DNA from: Alnus glutinosa | Lineage: Eukaryota; Streptophyta; Magnoliopsida; Fagales; Betulaceae | NCBI RefSeq assembly: GCF_958979055.1 | Contig: NC_084887.1 | Coordinates: 23,185,044-23,249,043 of the forward strand | Direction of reading: 5' to 3' | DNA: 64,000 bases | In this document: in pieces, positions 1-11,765 of the stretch | How positions within the stretch are numbered: position 1 is the first letter of the stretch | Layout of the letters: every line of letters starts with the position of its first letter | Translations under genes and position numbers: made by a program | The notes under the pieces: generated by a model | The model's input: only the letters and a program-made list of their open reading frames with translations | The model's database searches: none | What the model was told of the DNA's origin: nothing

Positions 1-1266
1 AGGAACAACATTGCAAAAGTGGATGTCTCATGGTAGGTCAATGAAAAGAGTGCCTTCTCGATCTATTCTGCTGCCTCTGCTGTGAGGTCGGCAATGTTTC
101 AACCTTGAAACATGTCTGAAATTGAAGGCTGGGCAAAATTCATGAGGGATGAAAGGCAATTGTGACTGAGGGAAACGTGGGATGGTAGTCCATTGAGGAT
201 CAGTGTGACTCTTCTTAAAAAAAAAAGGAAGAGGAAGCTCGTCACAGGCAGAGAACAGAATTCTGAAGAGCCCATCCATTAGCCAGGAAGAATGGGTACA
301 TGCCAAGATAATCCTGCGCCAAAGAAAATTTTGAATATGGGGGTTGATGCCTCAAAAAAAAAACATGTTTTTCTTAAAGATATCCTGAACCCCCACACTA
401 CAACTCAACAAAGGAAGCAAGTAGTTGCTGAATCACGTAATCTGACTGATGTTACAGCTACACTGCCGAGCTACGAGAGCAATAGGAAGCAGCCACCTTC
501 ATCGATGGGTTTGCTCCTGCTGAGCTGCCTTGCAGATGGACCCCATGCCTTATTGAGAAGAGTGCAGGCAACTTTTATATGGCTGTTTAGTTGTCTTTTT
601 CCCTTTTACGCATCACATACCAGTGCAGATAACAAGTATACAAAAGTAATTTCTGACGTTTGGTGTCCATTAATAGAACCTCAAAACAGAAAACAAGCAA
701 TTTATTTTCAAACAAGTCAAAGCCTATAATTTCAAGAAGCTCAAGCGATTACCTTACTGTGAATCAACTTGTGTAGTGCCCCAGGACATAAAATTATAGC
801 AATTACCTGCTCCTTAACTCTCCTAAATTTATTTTTACCAGCACCATTTCATCCTCCATGCTTTCCCGTTTCGCACCATATTTCCTCTCTCTTCCATAAT
901 GGAACCAAGTCAAATCAGATCAAATGCCAGACTGTGTTCACCGGGTGATTTCATTTTATGTGGTCAATTATCACTCATGCATGAAACTTGCTAACTCAAG
1001 AAACTTGCAATCGCTCAAATGCTTTCTCAGAGAATTCTCTTGAAGTTCGATGCCGAAATGTTAAACATTTACTAATAGATTATTCAAAAAGCCAAATGCA
1101 CATTTCAAAACTAATAATTCTGGCACTTTTAAGAGCGTAGTGTCCAAGGCTCAAATACCAAAGTCATGATGATTAGCAGAAGAAAGGAATTAGAACAAAG
1201 AAACAACATAGATTAATTGGAAATAAATAAATAAATAACCAATGCAAGATGGGCAAGAGATCTTAC
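1..1266 (-). other. Long second intron of the RS-type SR protein gene (start of it only)
   Basis: The first coding exon of the splicing-factor gene ends at 1267 with a clear donor (GTAAGATC on minus). No RRM continuation (the expected FAF/FVY block and VEW motif) is found down to base 1, so this stretch reads as intron. In plant RS-subfamily genes the second intron is known to be long and alternatively spliced. A 145-codon plus-strand frame (292-729) and a 92-codon minus frame (28-306) match nothing I know and are probably chance. The intron identity is inferred. Confidence 0.55.
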
Positions 1267-1372
1267 CAGACTTCATATCCACTCTCTCAACCTTCCCATA
1301 TCTACTGAAAAGTCGTTCCAGATCAGATGGCCGTGCGTCATACTCAAAATTTCCACAGAAGATGGGCCTCAT
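1267..1372 (-). CDS. First coding exon of an RS40/RS41-type serine/arginine-rich splicing factor (partial gene)
   Basis: SR proteins bind pre-mRNA through RRM domains and recruit the spliceosome through an RS tail; they act in nuclear speckles. This exon encodes the N-terminus of the first RRM: it starts MRPIFCGNF, where IFCGNF is the RNP2 motif, and continues with EYDAR, LERLF and [12 protein letters not shown]. The match to plant RS-subfamily proteins (RS31, RS40, RS41) is very close, and CGNFEYDAR with [10 protein letters not shown] is nearer RS40/RS41 than RS31. The start codon is 1372-1370. The acceptor CAG just upstream puts the exon start at 1377, and the donor follows 1267 in phase 1. 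The rest of RRM1, RRM2 and the RS tail lie left of the window. The gene has an upstream 5' UTR exon. Confidence 0.85.
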
Positions 1373-1377
1373 TTTTC

Positions 1378-2103
1378 CTGTGACACTATAAGTAATCACC
1401 ATCATAATTTTATATATCTTGGACTCAGTAAGAAGTAAACTTGGTCAAGCAACTTAAATTAGTGCAGCTAACTGAAAGTAAGCATGACCACAGCATAATA
1501 ACCCAAGGAATATCGTCTGCACATAAAATGCAAGTCAACTAATATATAACATGCTTATAACAGGATGCCAGCTAAAACTACATCAGATTGAGACTTGAGA
1601 GTGGAAAAATTATGGCTCTTTTCTGAAGAAAAAAAAATGAAACTAAACCAGGGTAATTATATTTTCTTTTCCAATTGACCAACATTTTTACAAGTCAAGC
1701 TTCTAGTAACCCATCAATATGCAACAACCTCAAATTTGTATATGCTTTCTTGAAATAAACCAAAATATTTAACTTAACACAATAGGAGTCACTACCCACA
1801 GTCAAGGAGTAACAAAACACATTCAGATTGAATGAGGTTCATACACCAAAATTAGTTTGTGTCTAGGTGTGAATACTATGTTTGTTAATGGTTTTGAAAA
1901 GTGTTTATTGTGTTTTGGCTTGAAATTTTTTTTTTTTGAGGTGATGTAAAGTTAACAAGCGTCTTTGGTGGAGTCTACATTTGAGAGAGTGTTTTCTATA
2001 GGATCCCCTTAAGATTGAAACGTGTTTTGTATTTTCAAAGAAACACGTATCAAACATGATTTTTTTGAGAAAACACAATTAGGTGTAGAGCTGACTTGTC
2101 ACT

Positions 2104-2137
<34 letters not shown>

Positions 2138-3490
2138 GAAGAAAAAATTGGTCATGCGGCCACCCTCAGTAGAGGAGAGGGGTTGGCCGCATAGCCACCC
2201 CCATCAGGTCTAAATGGTCGCACACCCTACCTGGTTGAGGCTCCATAGGCACCCCTGTCCTTGTCAGAGGTGACCACACTGGTTGGGGTGGCCCGGCAAC
2301 CACCTCACTCTCACTCTCAGTTTTTTTTTTTTCAATCTTTCTATAAATAATAAATCAGCCTCTACACCTGACATTTAAAAACCTATTTTCTCAAAGTATA
2401 CATATAAAACAGTGTGAAAAGTTCTCTAAAAAGTGTGTCGTGTTTTGTTTTTGAAATTTGTTTTGCGTTTTGTTTTTTGAAAAGAATTTTGCGCTTTGTG
2501 TTTTGAAAAGTTAATTGTTTGTTAAAGGTTTTGAGAAAAATGTCTTTTAGGATTTGAAAAGAGAAGGGTGTTTTCGAAACCATTTGCAAAAAAAGGCCAT
2601 GGTTTCTTTCCGCAAGCGCGCGCGCGAGGGGGGGGTATTTTCAAGGAGAAAATTAACTTCAGAGAATTGAAAAACAATGTTTTGATCACCAAAGAGACAA
2701 AATGTGCCTTTTCCTGGCTGCCTGATAATAAAACCAGGCACCTATTAATAACCCGTAAAGAAAAGGAGATTACAATTTTACAAGTCATTTCCAAAGAGAT
2801 TCAGAAAACCCAAACCAATACACCAATATCCAGTAACCACTTCCAGACGAATCCTATACAGAAAACCCATCAACCATTACACCAATAACAGCAAGAATAT
2901 TCAATAAAACCCTCAAAATAAAGCAGACACAAGAAAACTCATTAACCACTACACCAATAACAAAACCAATATCCAAAAAAAAAAAAAAAAAAAAACAACC
3001 AGCTCAACTATCTCCTAGTACCTTCAGCTAAACATTCCACAAAATTTATAACCATAAAGCATATTCAAGCTAAACCCCCAAAAGAAAGTATCCTCCAAAA
3101 TGTTCAGATTCCAATCATTACAAAAAAAAAAAAACATACAATGAAATTAGAGTTGAAGTAACCTAACTCATCAATGAAATTAGAGTTAAAATAAACTAAC
3201 TCATAAAACAGATCACGTCAAAGAACAATCAAAATTCAAGATCTACCATCAAATAACCCACAACCCCTTGACCCCGGATCAGAGCGTATACGGTCCGTTT
3301 GGTTGCTGAGAAACTGTAGGAAAAGGAAGGGAAACTTAAAGCCTTTTGCAAACGCCACTCCACCAAGCAACGAAGTACCAGATCCCAAATTTTCCTCCCT
3401 TTTCTCTAACTTTCTCAGGAACCAAACGGAACAATGAGACATGGAAACAAAGAAAAACCAAAATTAGAAACTATTAATTAAGTTATTTAC
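1378..3490 (-). other. Intron in the 5' UTR of the RS-type SR gene, filled with repeats
   Basis: The stretch lies between the donor at 3490 (AAAG|GTAAAT on minus) and the acceptor CAG at 1378-1380. It holds a foldback-like element (about 1985-2560), an (ATA)n run near 2107-2140, A-runs near 2974 and 3121, and a short inverted repeat at about 3295-3435 whose arms read GTCCGTTTGGTTGCTGAG and its near-complement. I see no coding sequence. Confidence 0.6.
1985..2560. repeat. Foldback-like element with a GC-rich GGCCACCC core
   Basis: The segment GAGAAAACACAATTAGGTG near 2068 is inverted near 2350-2395 (CTACACCTGACATTT..ATTTTCTC). Between the arms are an (ATA)n run and a GC-rich core (about 2150-2310) with repeated CGGCCACCCTC / TAGCCACCCCC motifs. 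The outer ends are too diverged to fix. The core resembles those at 4.9, 5.6-5.9 and 29.0 kb. Confidence 0.45.
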
Positions 3491-3632
3491 CTTTCGAAGG
3501 CAGCGATTGAAAAATAGTGAACAGAATTTGAGACTTGTTCTTCGAAACCCTAGGCAAAGAGTTTTCGATAAATTTCAGATTTGACAGAAAAACAAGAGTT
3601 CGTGGCCCCCGGCCTTGGGGGAATTATATAAC
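3491..3632 (-). promoter_or_regulatory. Core promoter and 5' UTR exon of the RS-type SR gene
   Basis: On minus a TATA-like TTATATAATTC lies at about 3622-3632. The predicted leader exon runs down to 3491 and ends AAAG|GTAAAT. A telo-box (AAACCCTA, 3545-3552 on plus), common near starts of plant ribosome and RNA-processing genes, lies inside the leader. The transcription start is not visible; about 3595-3605 is inferred from TATA spacing. Confidence 0.5.
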
Positions 3633-4611
3633 GGACAACAATGTTCCACTATTGCACAAAAGACCCTGGAGTTTCAATCATTTGTAAAAGGAGACCCATC
3701 TCGGACAAGTTGACTACAGTCGACCCCTTTTGCTATTTTAGTAGGAGTAGTACTAAAAGAAAATCCTCTTAAAATTAATGTGGCTTTTAAAATTATCATT
3801 AGATGTATTAATAAATTTTAAATAATGCTAAAAAAAATACTCATGTCCTCCATATATCATCGTAAAATTGATATTCCTTTTAAAATTGCCATTAAATTTA
3901 GGAAGACTAAAAAAAATATATCCTCCTTATATCATTACTTTTTTAGTAGTAACAAAAAGAGCACCAATTTCATAACATTTTGGAGAATTTTGATTGTTCA
4001 TGAGGCAAAATCACTATAACATATATTAATAATTCAATTATAATACTTTTTCTATTTCAAATTAGGTACCGTAATACATTATACGGAGTGTTAGGGGCTG
4101 GTTTGGCCACTCTTTTGATCAATTTGGGGTGCTCTGACCACCTCCCATATAATTTTTTTTTTTTTTTTTTTTTTGTTATATGGAACATGTGTTATATTAC
4201 TATTGATACTAATGTGGCGCTTTTGTGATTGTTGTCAAAATTTCAAACATAAGTTTAAGATAATGAGTTATTTGCCATTTATACTAAACGTAGAAAGTTT
4301 TAATTCATTTTTTAAATTATATGGAGCATATTGCAAATCGATAAAACCACAAAGATTGCTTGTAAAAAGAATATAAAAAATTATCCCATTTGATTATGAA
4401 TTTGTTAATTTTTAATATAAAAAATTTTCATCCCATCTTATCTTTAGATTTATCAAATATTATTTTCAATATAAACAGATACATTTACTCAATTTTTTTA
4501 TATTTATGAAAACTATATGCAAATAACTCTATATTATCAAGCGTTCTAGATTATGTCTACTTTATGCATTAAATAAAATAAATAAATAAATAATCTTTTA
4601 GCTTAACAAAA
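3633..4611. other. AT-rich intergenic stretch
   Basis: No gene seen. It contains a T-run at about 4150-4174 and (AAAT)n near 4574. It is the upstream region of the SR gene, but no further promoter motif is clear. Confidence 0.5.
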
Positions 4612-5170
4612 GGAGAAAATTGCTAAATTGGTTCATGGAATGTTACCTTGTAACAAATAAATCTTTGTGGTTTCAATATGAACTTATAAATTAATGTATA
4701 TGCCCGTATAACAAAATTATTCATTTGTGCAAATTTCATTCATTATTTTAACATAGTCCTTATGAAATTACAATTTCCCAATCCATTAAAATATAAAGAA
4801 AAAAATTTTCTGTCGGAAAGGGTTGGTTTGTCCCCCCCCCCCCCCCCCCCCCACATTAATTAATTATAAGGGTAGTCAAACCTACTCTAACGGCCCTTGA
4901 GGTGGTTGATCACCCCTATAAAGGGTTAATTGATTACCCTTAAAAGCCTAAGGGTGGTTCACTTTCAATTTTTTATTTATTTTATTTTATTTTTTATTAA
5001 TTTATGGTAAATTTAAAATTTCATAAGAAAAAAATTGGTTGGAGTTTGTATGGAATGACCATTTTGTTACAGAAGTATAAAACATGGATTTATAAGTTTC
5101 TGTTAAAACCATATGAATTTATTTGTTATAAGTTCAAATTATATGGACTAATTTAGCAATTTTTTCTAAC
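4612..5170. repeat. Foldback element with long inverted ends and a GGCCACCC-like core
   Basis: The left arm begins GAGAAAATTGCTAAATTGG. The right end, read in reverse, begins GAAAAAATTGCTAAATTAG and both arms continue alike (ACAAATAAA.., GAACTTATAA..) for about 80 bp. Between them are a C-run (4833-4851) and a core with GGTGGTTGATCACCCC and similar words. No transposase is coded. The exact ends and target duplication are not resolved. Confidence 0.65.
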
Positions 5171-5274
5171 TTTAGTAATAACCATCTTAAAACAAAAAAT
5201 TTATATTAGCTTTCACAAAATATGATATTTCTAAATAAAGCTTTGTCTAAGCATAAAAAAAGGCAAGTTTATGT

Positions 5275-6229
5275 TAATTAGAAGGGTTAAACACCTTATT
5301 GGTACTCATGGTTTGGAAATTTTATTTTTTGTTCCATGTACTTTTATTTGTATCACAGATGATACCTATGATTTGGAAAAAGATAGAATTGGTACTTCCG
5401 TTAGTTTTTCCATCCAAAAACTAACGGTTGGACATGTGTCAACTCCTAAGAGTAGTGTCATTATGTAAAAAAAATTTAAAAACATAAATTAAAAAAAACT
5501 TTAAAAACTAGTAAAAATTGAAAATAATAAAACTTTTTTAAAAAATTAGAAGTATAAAAAAAAAATTGAAAAAAAAAAAAAAGAAACAAAAAAAAATGAA
5601 GGGTGATTGAGCCACCCCCTTGGCCAAAATGAGAGTGGCCGGTTTGGGGGTGGCTAAACTACCCTCATGGCCCTTAGGGGTGGTTCGGCCACCCCCAATG
5701 GCCAAACCCCTTTAATTTAATTTTTTTTTTTTTTTTTTTGGTCCTTTGACCCTTGGAGGTGGCTGAACCACTCTTGTGGCCAATGGAGTGGTGCGGCCAC
5801 CCCCAAGGGGCCAAAGACCTCAATTTTTTTTTTCTTTGGCCTTTGAGGGTGGCTCAACCACCCCCAATAGCCATAAGTGTGATTCGGCCACCCCTTAATC
5901 AACATGGGGGTGGCATGGTAGCTAAGGAGTCACCCCTCTTTTTTTTTTTCAATTTTTTTTTTTAAAAAAGTTTTTAATACTTTTTTAAAATAGTTTTATT
6001 ATTTACAATTTTTCAATTTTTAATTTTTTTTACATAATAACATGTGTCTACTCTCAGGAGTTAACACGTGTCCAACCGTTAGTTTTTGGATGGAAAACTA
6101 ACGGAGGTACCAATGTTGTCTTTTCTCAAACCACATGTACCATCTGTGATACAAATGAAAGCACATAGGGCAAAAACCAAAGTTTCCAAACCACAAGTCC
6201 CGGCCCAATAAGATATTTAACCCTAATTT
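5275..6229. repeat. Foldback element with about 200-bp inverted ends and a GGCCACCCC core
   Basis: The left end (TTAGAAGGGTTAAACACC) is repeated inverted at the right end (GGGTTAAATATCTTATTGG on minus). The two arms match for roughly 200 bp, including ATTTGTATCACAGATG and CATCCAAAAACTAACGG. The middle (5585-5935) is rich in GGCCACCCCC and GGGGGTGGC words separated by A/T runs. It is a non-autonomous element; the family is uncertain (Mutator-like foldback is possible). Confidence 0.75.
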
Positions 6230-8556
6230 GTAATAAAACTTTTGGATTAACGAAAAACTTGGAGAAGGGGATAAAATTTATTTGTGGAATAAAGAAAAAC
6301 AGTGAGGGAGAGAATAACAAGGAGAATTTATCGTTTTACCCACATTCAATAAAAGGGCAAAAAACAAACTTTAGCCCTTACATTTTTATGCGATTTTAAT
6401 TCAGTACCTAGGTTTTTAATTTCAACAATTAGATTTTTAAGTCTTCTTTTGATTTCAAATAGGTCACTTGTCATCCCATCGTCTAATTAATTAACGGCAT
6501 GTCATGTCACGTGTCAATTTTACGTACCAGATGATACAATTACATTAAATTATAATATATATATTTTGTTTTTTTTTTTAAAAAAAAAAAAAACAGTTAA
6601 AAACTCTCAATATATGGTATATTTATAATTTTAAGTAATTGAGCAATGAGACTAGCCTCTTATGAGGCTCTATCTGCAGTCTTTGTTGACGACCTATCAT
6701 CGGCCCTCATAAAACCGCAGCCTCAGTCTCCCCCCCCCCCTCGCCGACTGCATCATCCACCTTGTGCAATCGACTTCTCCACAGCGTTGTTTGCTGAATC
6801 TATAAAGTTTCGAAGATTCGTTTTTTCAAAGTCAAATCTTCATTTCTCCACTAGTTCGAGCATGCAACGCGCTACTCCATCAGTCTCTCCGGCGTCCTAG
6901 CTTCTCGGCGCCATCAACCGCTTCCCCATTTGACACCCACGTACCGGCGCATAAACCTCATGCACCAAACCACTTTGCCTCGCCTATCAACCCTGCTGCT
7001 ATTTTATGGGTTTTATTTGTTGGATGTTGTTGTAAAGTATAAACAAAACAACACGACAACATATTATAGTGTAAATAGCTTGTTTTTTTTTTTATTTTAT
7101 TATAAAAAAAATTACATGTAATGATATCATATCTAAGAGAGAGAATGTTATTTAATACTTCTTTTTTCTTTTAATTTGTCTTTTAAAAATAGAACGCTAT
7201 AAAATTAATAATTTGATCTTTATATTTAGTCGATAGCATTTAGCCATCTACTTTGCTCTTTAACTTGTTTTATAAGTAAGGCATTTCATTCAAACTAAGA
7301 AATCGTAATATACAACAAAATAGTAACTATATATATAGCCTACACAAAACAATAACTCACATAGTCACGTTAATAAAATAAGTCAGTATCTTTTTTTATT
7401 TATTGAGAATAATAAAAAGTAATGGGGACTAGCTTGAGAAATTTTTCTGTATTGAGAAATCATCCTTGGACTACTTCTCAAAATTATTTAAAAAGTATAA
7501 ACCTTTTTCACAAAATTTTAGTTGAAGGCTGTATTATTCCCAAAAATAACTTTCAAAAAATCGATGCATAACACGAATTCCGCAAATTACAAGGGTGCGC
7601 ATGCAAAATTTTCCACAAGGATAAAACTAACGCAAATGTTTAACCCAAAAAACCAAAAAAAAACCACTACTAGCAGCACGCCACGTGTCCCAGCAAAAGT
7701 TATTACCCCTCTGAACCCACGTGCTGTTCGTCTCTTTGTGGCAACATGTTGCCCAAAATATCTTGGTTAATTACAGAGTGGGTCCTGACCAGAAAAAGTA
7801 GATGAATTTAAAGTCGGGCTCCGAGGCCGGTTATTTTAGATTTAATTAAGTGCGGGTGCGATTGTTAGTATTATTTGCATCTATATTCGTATAATATGGT
7901 TATTATTAATAGTTATTTACATTTGTGTGGTTATTGTGGTTAGTATTCGTTATTTGGATATGAGATAATAAATTTTTTAAATTATTATTTAAATTTATAT
8001 ATAAGATTAAATAATACAGTTATTAACTTATTGTTATATTCAAACTTAAATAAATCAATATTTTATTTTTTTACACAAATCACGATTATTAGTCATGGGA
8101 AGGTCACTGTCTCATAAAGTAATCGGGATTTGAATTACCTAAAGAAAAGAAAAAGAAAAATGAAAAAAAAATAAATGTTGTGAGATATAACTTTTAGATA
8201 ATAATGAAAAAAATCAAACATAACCTAAAGGGTTTAAACTTTTCAAATACAAAATGACGTTCTTTTAGTGAATTTAATTAATTAATTAATATTATATATT
8301 AATATAATATAAAGGTTATTAATCGCATCAGCATTTTCTAAAACCGTTATTCTCATTTCTTAAGACCGCTATCCACATCCGCATATAAGAATAATGATAT
8401 TTGCGAATAGCGAGTAAGTTCAGATAGCGAACATGGGTAGTTATTATCCGCCTATATTTTTACTCATACTATAGGCTAAGATTGGGCCACGTGGTTACCA
8501 TGATCACAGTGCAGATTATATAACTCGAATCCCCAATCCACGAGTACATGTAAATA
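6230..8556. other. Intergenic stretch with worn repeats
   Basis: I see no gene. Around 6370-6540 is a worn segment resembling one arm of the nearby foldback elements (GGCATGTCATGTCACGTGTC). An open frame at 6646-6900 is C-rich and matches no family I know. From about 7830 to 8470 repeated words such as GCGGGTGCG and TTATCCGC suggest an old hAT-like non-autonomous repeat, but its ends cannot be fixed. Confidence 0.4.
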
Positions 8557-8724
8557 GGATAGTGATTGGGGGGAGGCTATTGACCGGCTCCCTCCCCCTC
8601 TTTATATTAAAAAACCCTATTTTAATTCAAAATAAGGAATAAAATAATATAAAAAATAAAAAGTGAATTTTTTAATATAAAGGGGGGAAGGGAGCCGGTC
8701 AATGGTCTCCCCCCAATCACTACC
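8557..8724. mobile_element. Hairpin MITE with about 60-bp inverted ends
   Basis: The left end GGATAGTGATTGGGGGGAGG is mirrored by the right end CTCCCCCCAATCACTACCC. The arms continue through GACCGGCTCCCTCCCCCTC and TTTATATTAAAAAA. TAAATA on both sides could be a target duplication. The internal segment is short and AT-rich. No coding capacity. Confidence 0.75.
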
Positions 8725-9328
8725 CATATAAATAAGAGTTAAATAAATATTGAGGCTGAATATAAAAAAATAAAAAATAAAAATAAATAAATTGAGGATT
8801 GCTAAGTATACGGTGGGTAGCTCTAGCGCTTAAGTTTGTGGTCTTTTGTGTTCGTACGGTCGTACCTTTTCAATAATTGGTTTTCTTCTTGTTACTATTA
8901 GGCAGTGTTCTGATTAAATGTCATATGTTACTAATGCAAGGAGGTAAGGTAGGGTGCCTCTGCCAAAGTGTGGCGCTGTGTGATATTCTATCGAGAATAT
9001 AAAAAGTGATTGAGGTGACACAACGTGACATGATCTCTTATAACTCTCCTTCTTAGACCGGTTGTGTGCCGGGTCTTAGGGCTCCCCAAAAAGCCTAGTT
9101 GGGCCAACGAACTTCTCTATGGGCTCGAGGTCATCAAACCTGAATGTTAGCTTCCATTGGGATTGTTTTCGGGTATATCAAAGAAAACCCAAATTATTAT
9201 TAATTTTTTGATATATACGAAACCCATTCCAAATGGGACAAAAATTAGCTTCAAATTGGTTTATAGCCAAAGGCTACAAACCGGTTTAAGAAGCTGACAA
9301 GTGTCCTAAAACATGTGAGAAGCACATG
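8725..9328. other. Intergenic stretch
   Basis: No gene recognised. A segment near 9225-9320 (AAACCGGTTTAAG, CATGTGAGAAGCACATGTGA) resembles words in the hairpin element at 28.6-28.8 kb, so it is probably another worn MITE. Confidence 0.35.
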
Positions 9329-9586
9329 TGACTTTTAATAGACTTTAACGGTGTTAACTTCCCCTTTTTTTTTCTTTTTTTCTTTTTTGCCCTTTTTTGT
9401 TAAAGCCTTTTCTTCTAATGAACCTAATATCTCTCTCAAATAAACTTGGCTTTTAATTCTTCTAACCTCGGCCCCTTCTTCTTCCTTTTTTTTTTTTTTT
9501 TTTTTCCAAGTCTTTTCTTCACAGCAGGTTCGTGATGGTTCTTAACAACAAATTTACTTGATGGTTCTTTTATGCTCATGAGTATT

Positions 9587-9625
<39 letters not shown>

Positions 9626-10415
9626 TTTTCATTTTTCTTTCCAAGTTCTTTTTTTCCAGCAGGTTCGTTTTTTTTTTTTCTTCATGTGTTTGGCTTTTTT
9701 GTGATGAACAGATTTATTTGTGAAGGATTTTTTTTTCCAAGTATTTTTTTTCCAGTTAGGACAGTCCAACACGTTCCATTTTTTTATTTATTTATTTTTA
9801 TTTATTTTTTTTGCAGTTTCAAATGGGAAACAAAATAAAAACTTTTCTATTATTCAAAATATTTTCTAAGAAACAAACACAAGTTGAAACCAAGCATATG
9901 GCTGGATTGCATCTTCCGCAGATGACACTAACGCAGTGGATAAAAACTGTTTTGAAAAAAGGGTGTCACACATTATTTCGAAACTGTTTTGTAAAAATAG
10001 TAAACAAAAAAAAAAAAAAAAAAAAAAAAAAAGTTGGATGAAAATTGGTCCATTTAGGACAAAATACTATAGATATTTTTCCATTTTGTACATCTTTTTC
10101 ATCAACGTCCGATACGAAAAACTCAAATCTATTACGAGGTGCCAGTTTGCCACAAACCATTACAATTCTATTTGAGACCCTACCCTCTAGCGATTCAACC
10201 AGATCTGTTAGACTAATGAAAAAAAAAATAAAAAAAGAAAAGAAAAGAAAAAGGTTAGTAGAAAAGGAAAAGAAAAGTGAATAAGAAGAGGGTTAGAAGA
10301 ATTAAATGTCAGGTTTATTTAATAGATAAATTATGTTAGAAGAAAGGTTTAAAAAAAGAAAGAAAAAGAAAAACAAATGAAAAGTTAACACCGTACGTTA
10401 AAGTATTTTAAGGGT
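9329..10415. repeat. Foldback-like element with pyrimidine-rich arms
   Basis: The left arm (GACTTTAACGGTGTTAACTT, then a T/C run and CTTCTAATGAACC..TTAATTCTTCTAACC) is repeated inverted at the right (AACACCGTACGTTAAAG, preceded by the complement of the T/C run and GGTTAGAAGAATTAA). Inside, about 9497-9760, a unit reading roughly TTCCAAGT-T/C run-CAGCAGGTTCGT recurs three times between long T-runs. Open frames here are low-complexity artefacts. Confidence 0.55.
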
Positions 10416-10806
10416 TTTAATTCACTATTGTTATATTTTTCTTGTGTCATAATTTCCTTTGTAGTCAGTTTTCCATAAATACATGCATATTAGAATTGCT
10501 TGGATTGGTCCAGTCCCAATTTTTAATTCCCAGGTTTGAATTCAGGCAACACATGCAAAATAGCTTCTTCTTCTTCTTCTTCTTTTTTTTTTTTTTTTTT
10601 TTTTTTTTTTCTTTGATAACCTTGAGAGGCTCCATGAATTTCTTTGTTGTTTCATGCCTCTTGGAATAATAGTGTATGCAAGCTTAAAATGCAAGACAAA
10701 GCTTTTGTAGTTGATATGCACAGAATAAATTATTTGCTGATCGGGGAAAATATAAATCCTTTATTTGAAATGTGTTAAATTTGCCTTTGAAAAAAACTCT
10801 AATTAA

Positions 10807-11765
10807 TTAAAACCAAGAATTTTGAGCGGAAGGAGGACACAAATATTGCTCTGGCAATAAATTGTTGAAGTTGGAATTGGCTTCAATTGGGGCTGGAGCT
10901 TCTTGCGGATTACAATTGAGGAAGGCAATCTCAGCTTGGGCTTTAGCTAGCTCGCTTTCTGCACTCTGTACTTGTTCATGTAATTGAGAGATAATGCCAA
11001 CGCACCCATAAACGGGGTCTTCAATACGACATCGTGCCTCGAAATACAAAGTATCCGCTGCTTGAGCTCGGAGAGGTGGTGGGAGTTGCTAAATTTAATT
11101 AAAGACAAAGTTAAAAAAAAAAAAAAAAATGCCAAACAATATATAATAAAAAAAAAATTCAGTTAATACATAATTAAGTATGAAACAAACATATATTCTA
11201 AGAGTAATCATATATATGTAGGAAGAAGAGGCAATGTAAAATGACACGTGTACATCAATTAAGCAAACGCTAACAAAGTCCTCTGGATTATGACTAGGAG
11301 TAGCGGTTCATGTTCGTGTTCGCGTGTCGAGGTATGAATATAAGACTATATATGAATTGAATTTGGGTCGGAGTAGTACTTCTCAACCCTAATTCCTTAA
11401 TTTCGTGTTGGGTGCGTGTTAAGTTCGTGGGTCGTATAGAAAATGCCTCGCCCTAATTATGTACGTCGACCATAATAGTACAACTTCTTCTCGATCTCCA
11501 TGAATAAATATTTTATAATTGAGAATAAACATGGAATTTAGTGTAATGAGTGGTTCATAAAAGTATATTTAATTAGGAAATGTAGTAAGAAAAATATTAC
11601 GTATATATATACCTGGAGCATCTTTCCTACATTGCTAGCACCATAGATTCTGTGAACGCAAGCAAATCTTTGAGGATCATTGGGAGGGAAATAAAGAGAG
11701 AAAATGCAATCGGAAGGGCATCTTCTTCTCAAATACTTGCAAGCTGCACAACGACCAGAGATCAT
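10807..11765 (-). CDS. LOB-domain (LBD) transcription factor, LBD23/LBD24-like
   Basis: LBD proteins are plant-specific DNA-binding regulators of organ boundaries, lateral roots and other development. Two exons: 11613-11765 and 10807-11088, giving 144 residues. The protein starts MISGRCAACKYLRRRC and has the complete zinc-binding C-x2-C-x6-C-x3-C motif (CAACKYLRRRCPSDC), then FPPNDPQRFACVHRIYGASNV of the GAS block, and RCRIEDPVYGCVGII and a coiled stretch (QVQSAESELAKAQAEIAFL) in exon 2. The exon 1 donor is CTCCAG|GTATAT and the exon 2 acceptor TTTAG|CAACTC, both phase 0. The short tail after the coil and the CAACKYLRRRCP start point to the LBD23/LBD24 branch. The intron (11089-11612) carries GTTCGTG/GTGTCG words from an old repeat. 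Target genes are unknown. Confidence 0.88.

Noticed and set aside
292-729. 145-codon open frame on plus inside the RS gene
   Set aside because: No family match, lies in the intron of a gene on the other strand, and has no supporting start or splice signals.
3545-3552. AAACCCTA as telomere-derived DNA
   Set aside because: A single telo-box in a leader exon, a normal plant promoter/leader motif, not a telomere repeat array.
10560-10612. Poly-Phe frame at (CTT)n/T-run
   Set aside because: Homopolymer artefact.
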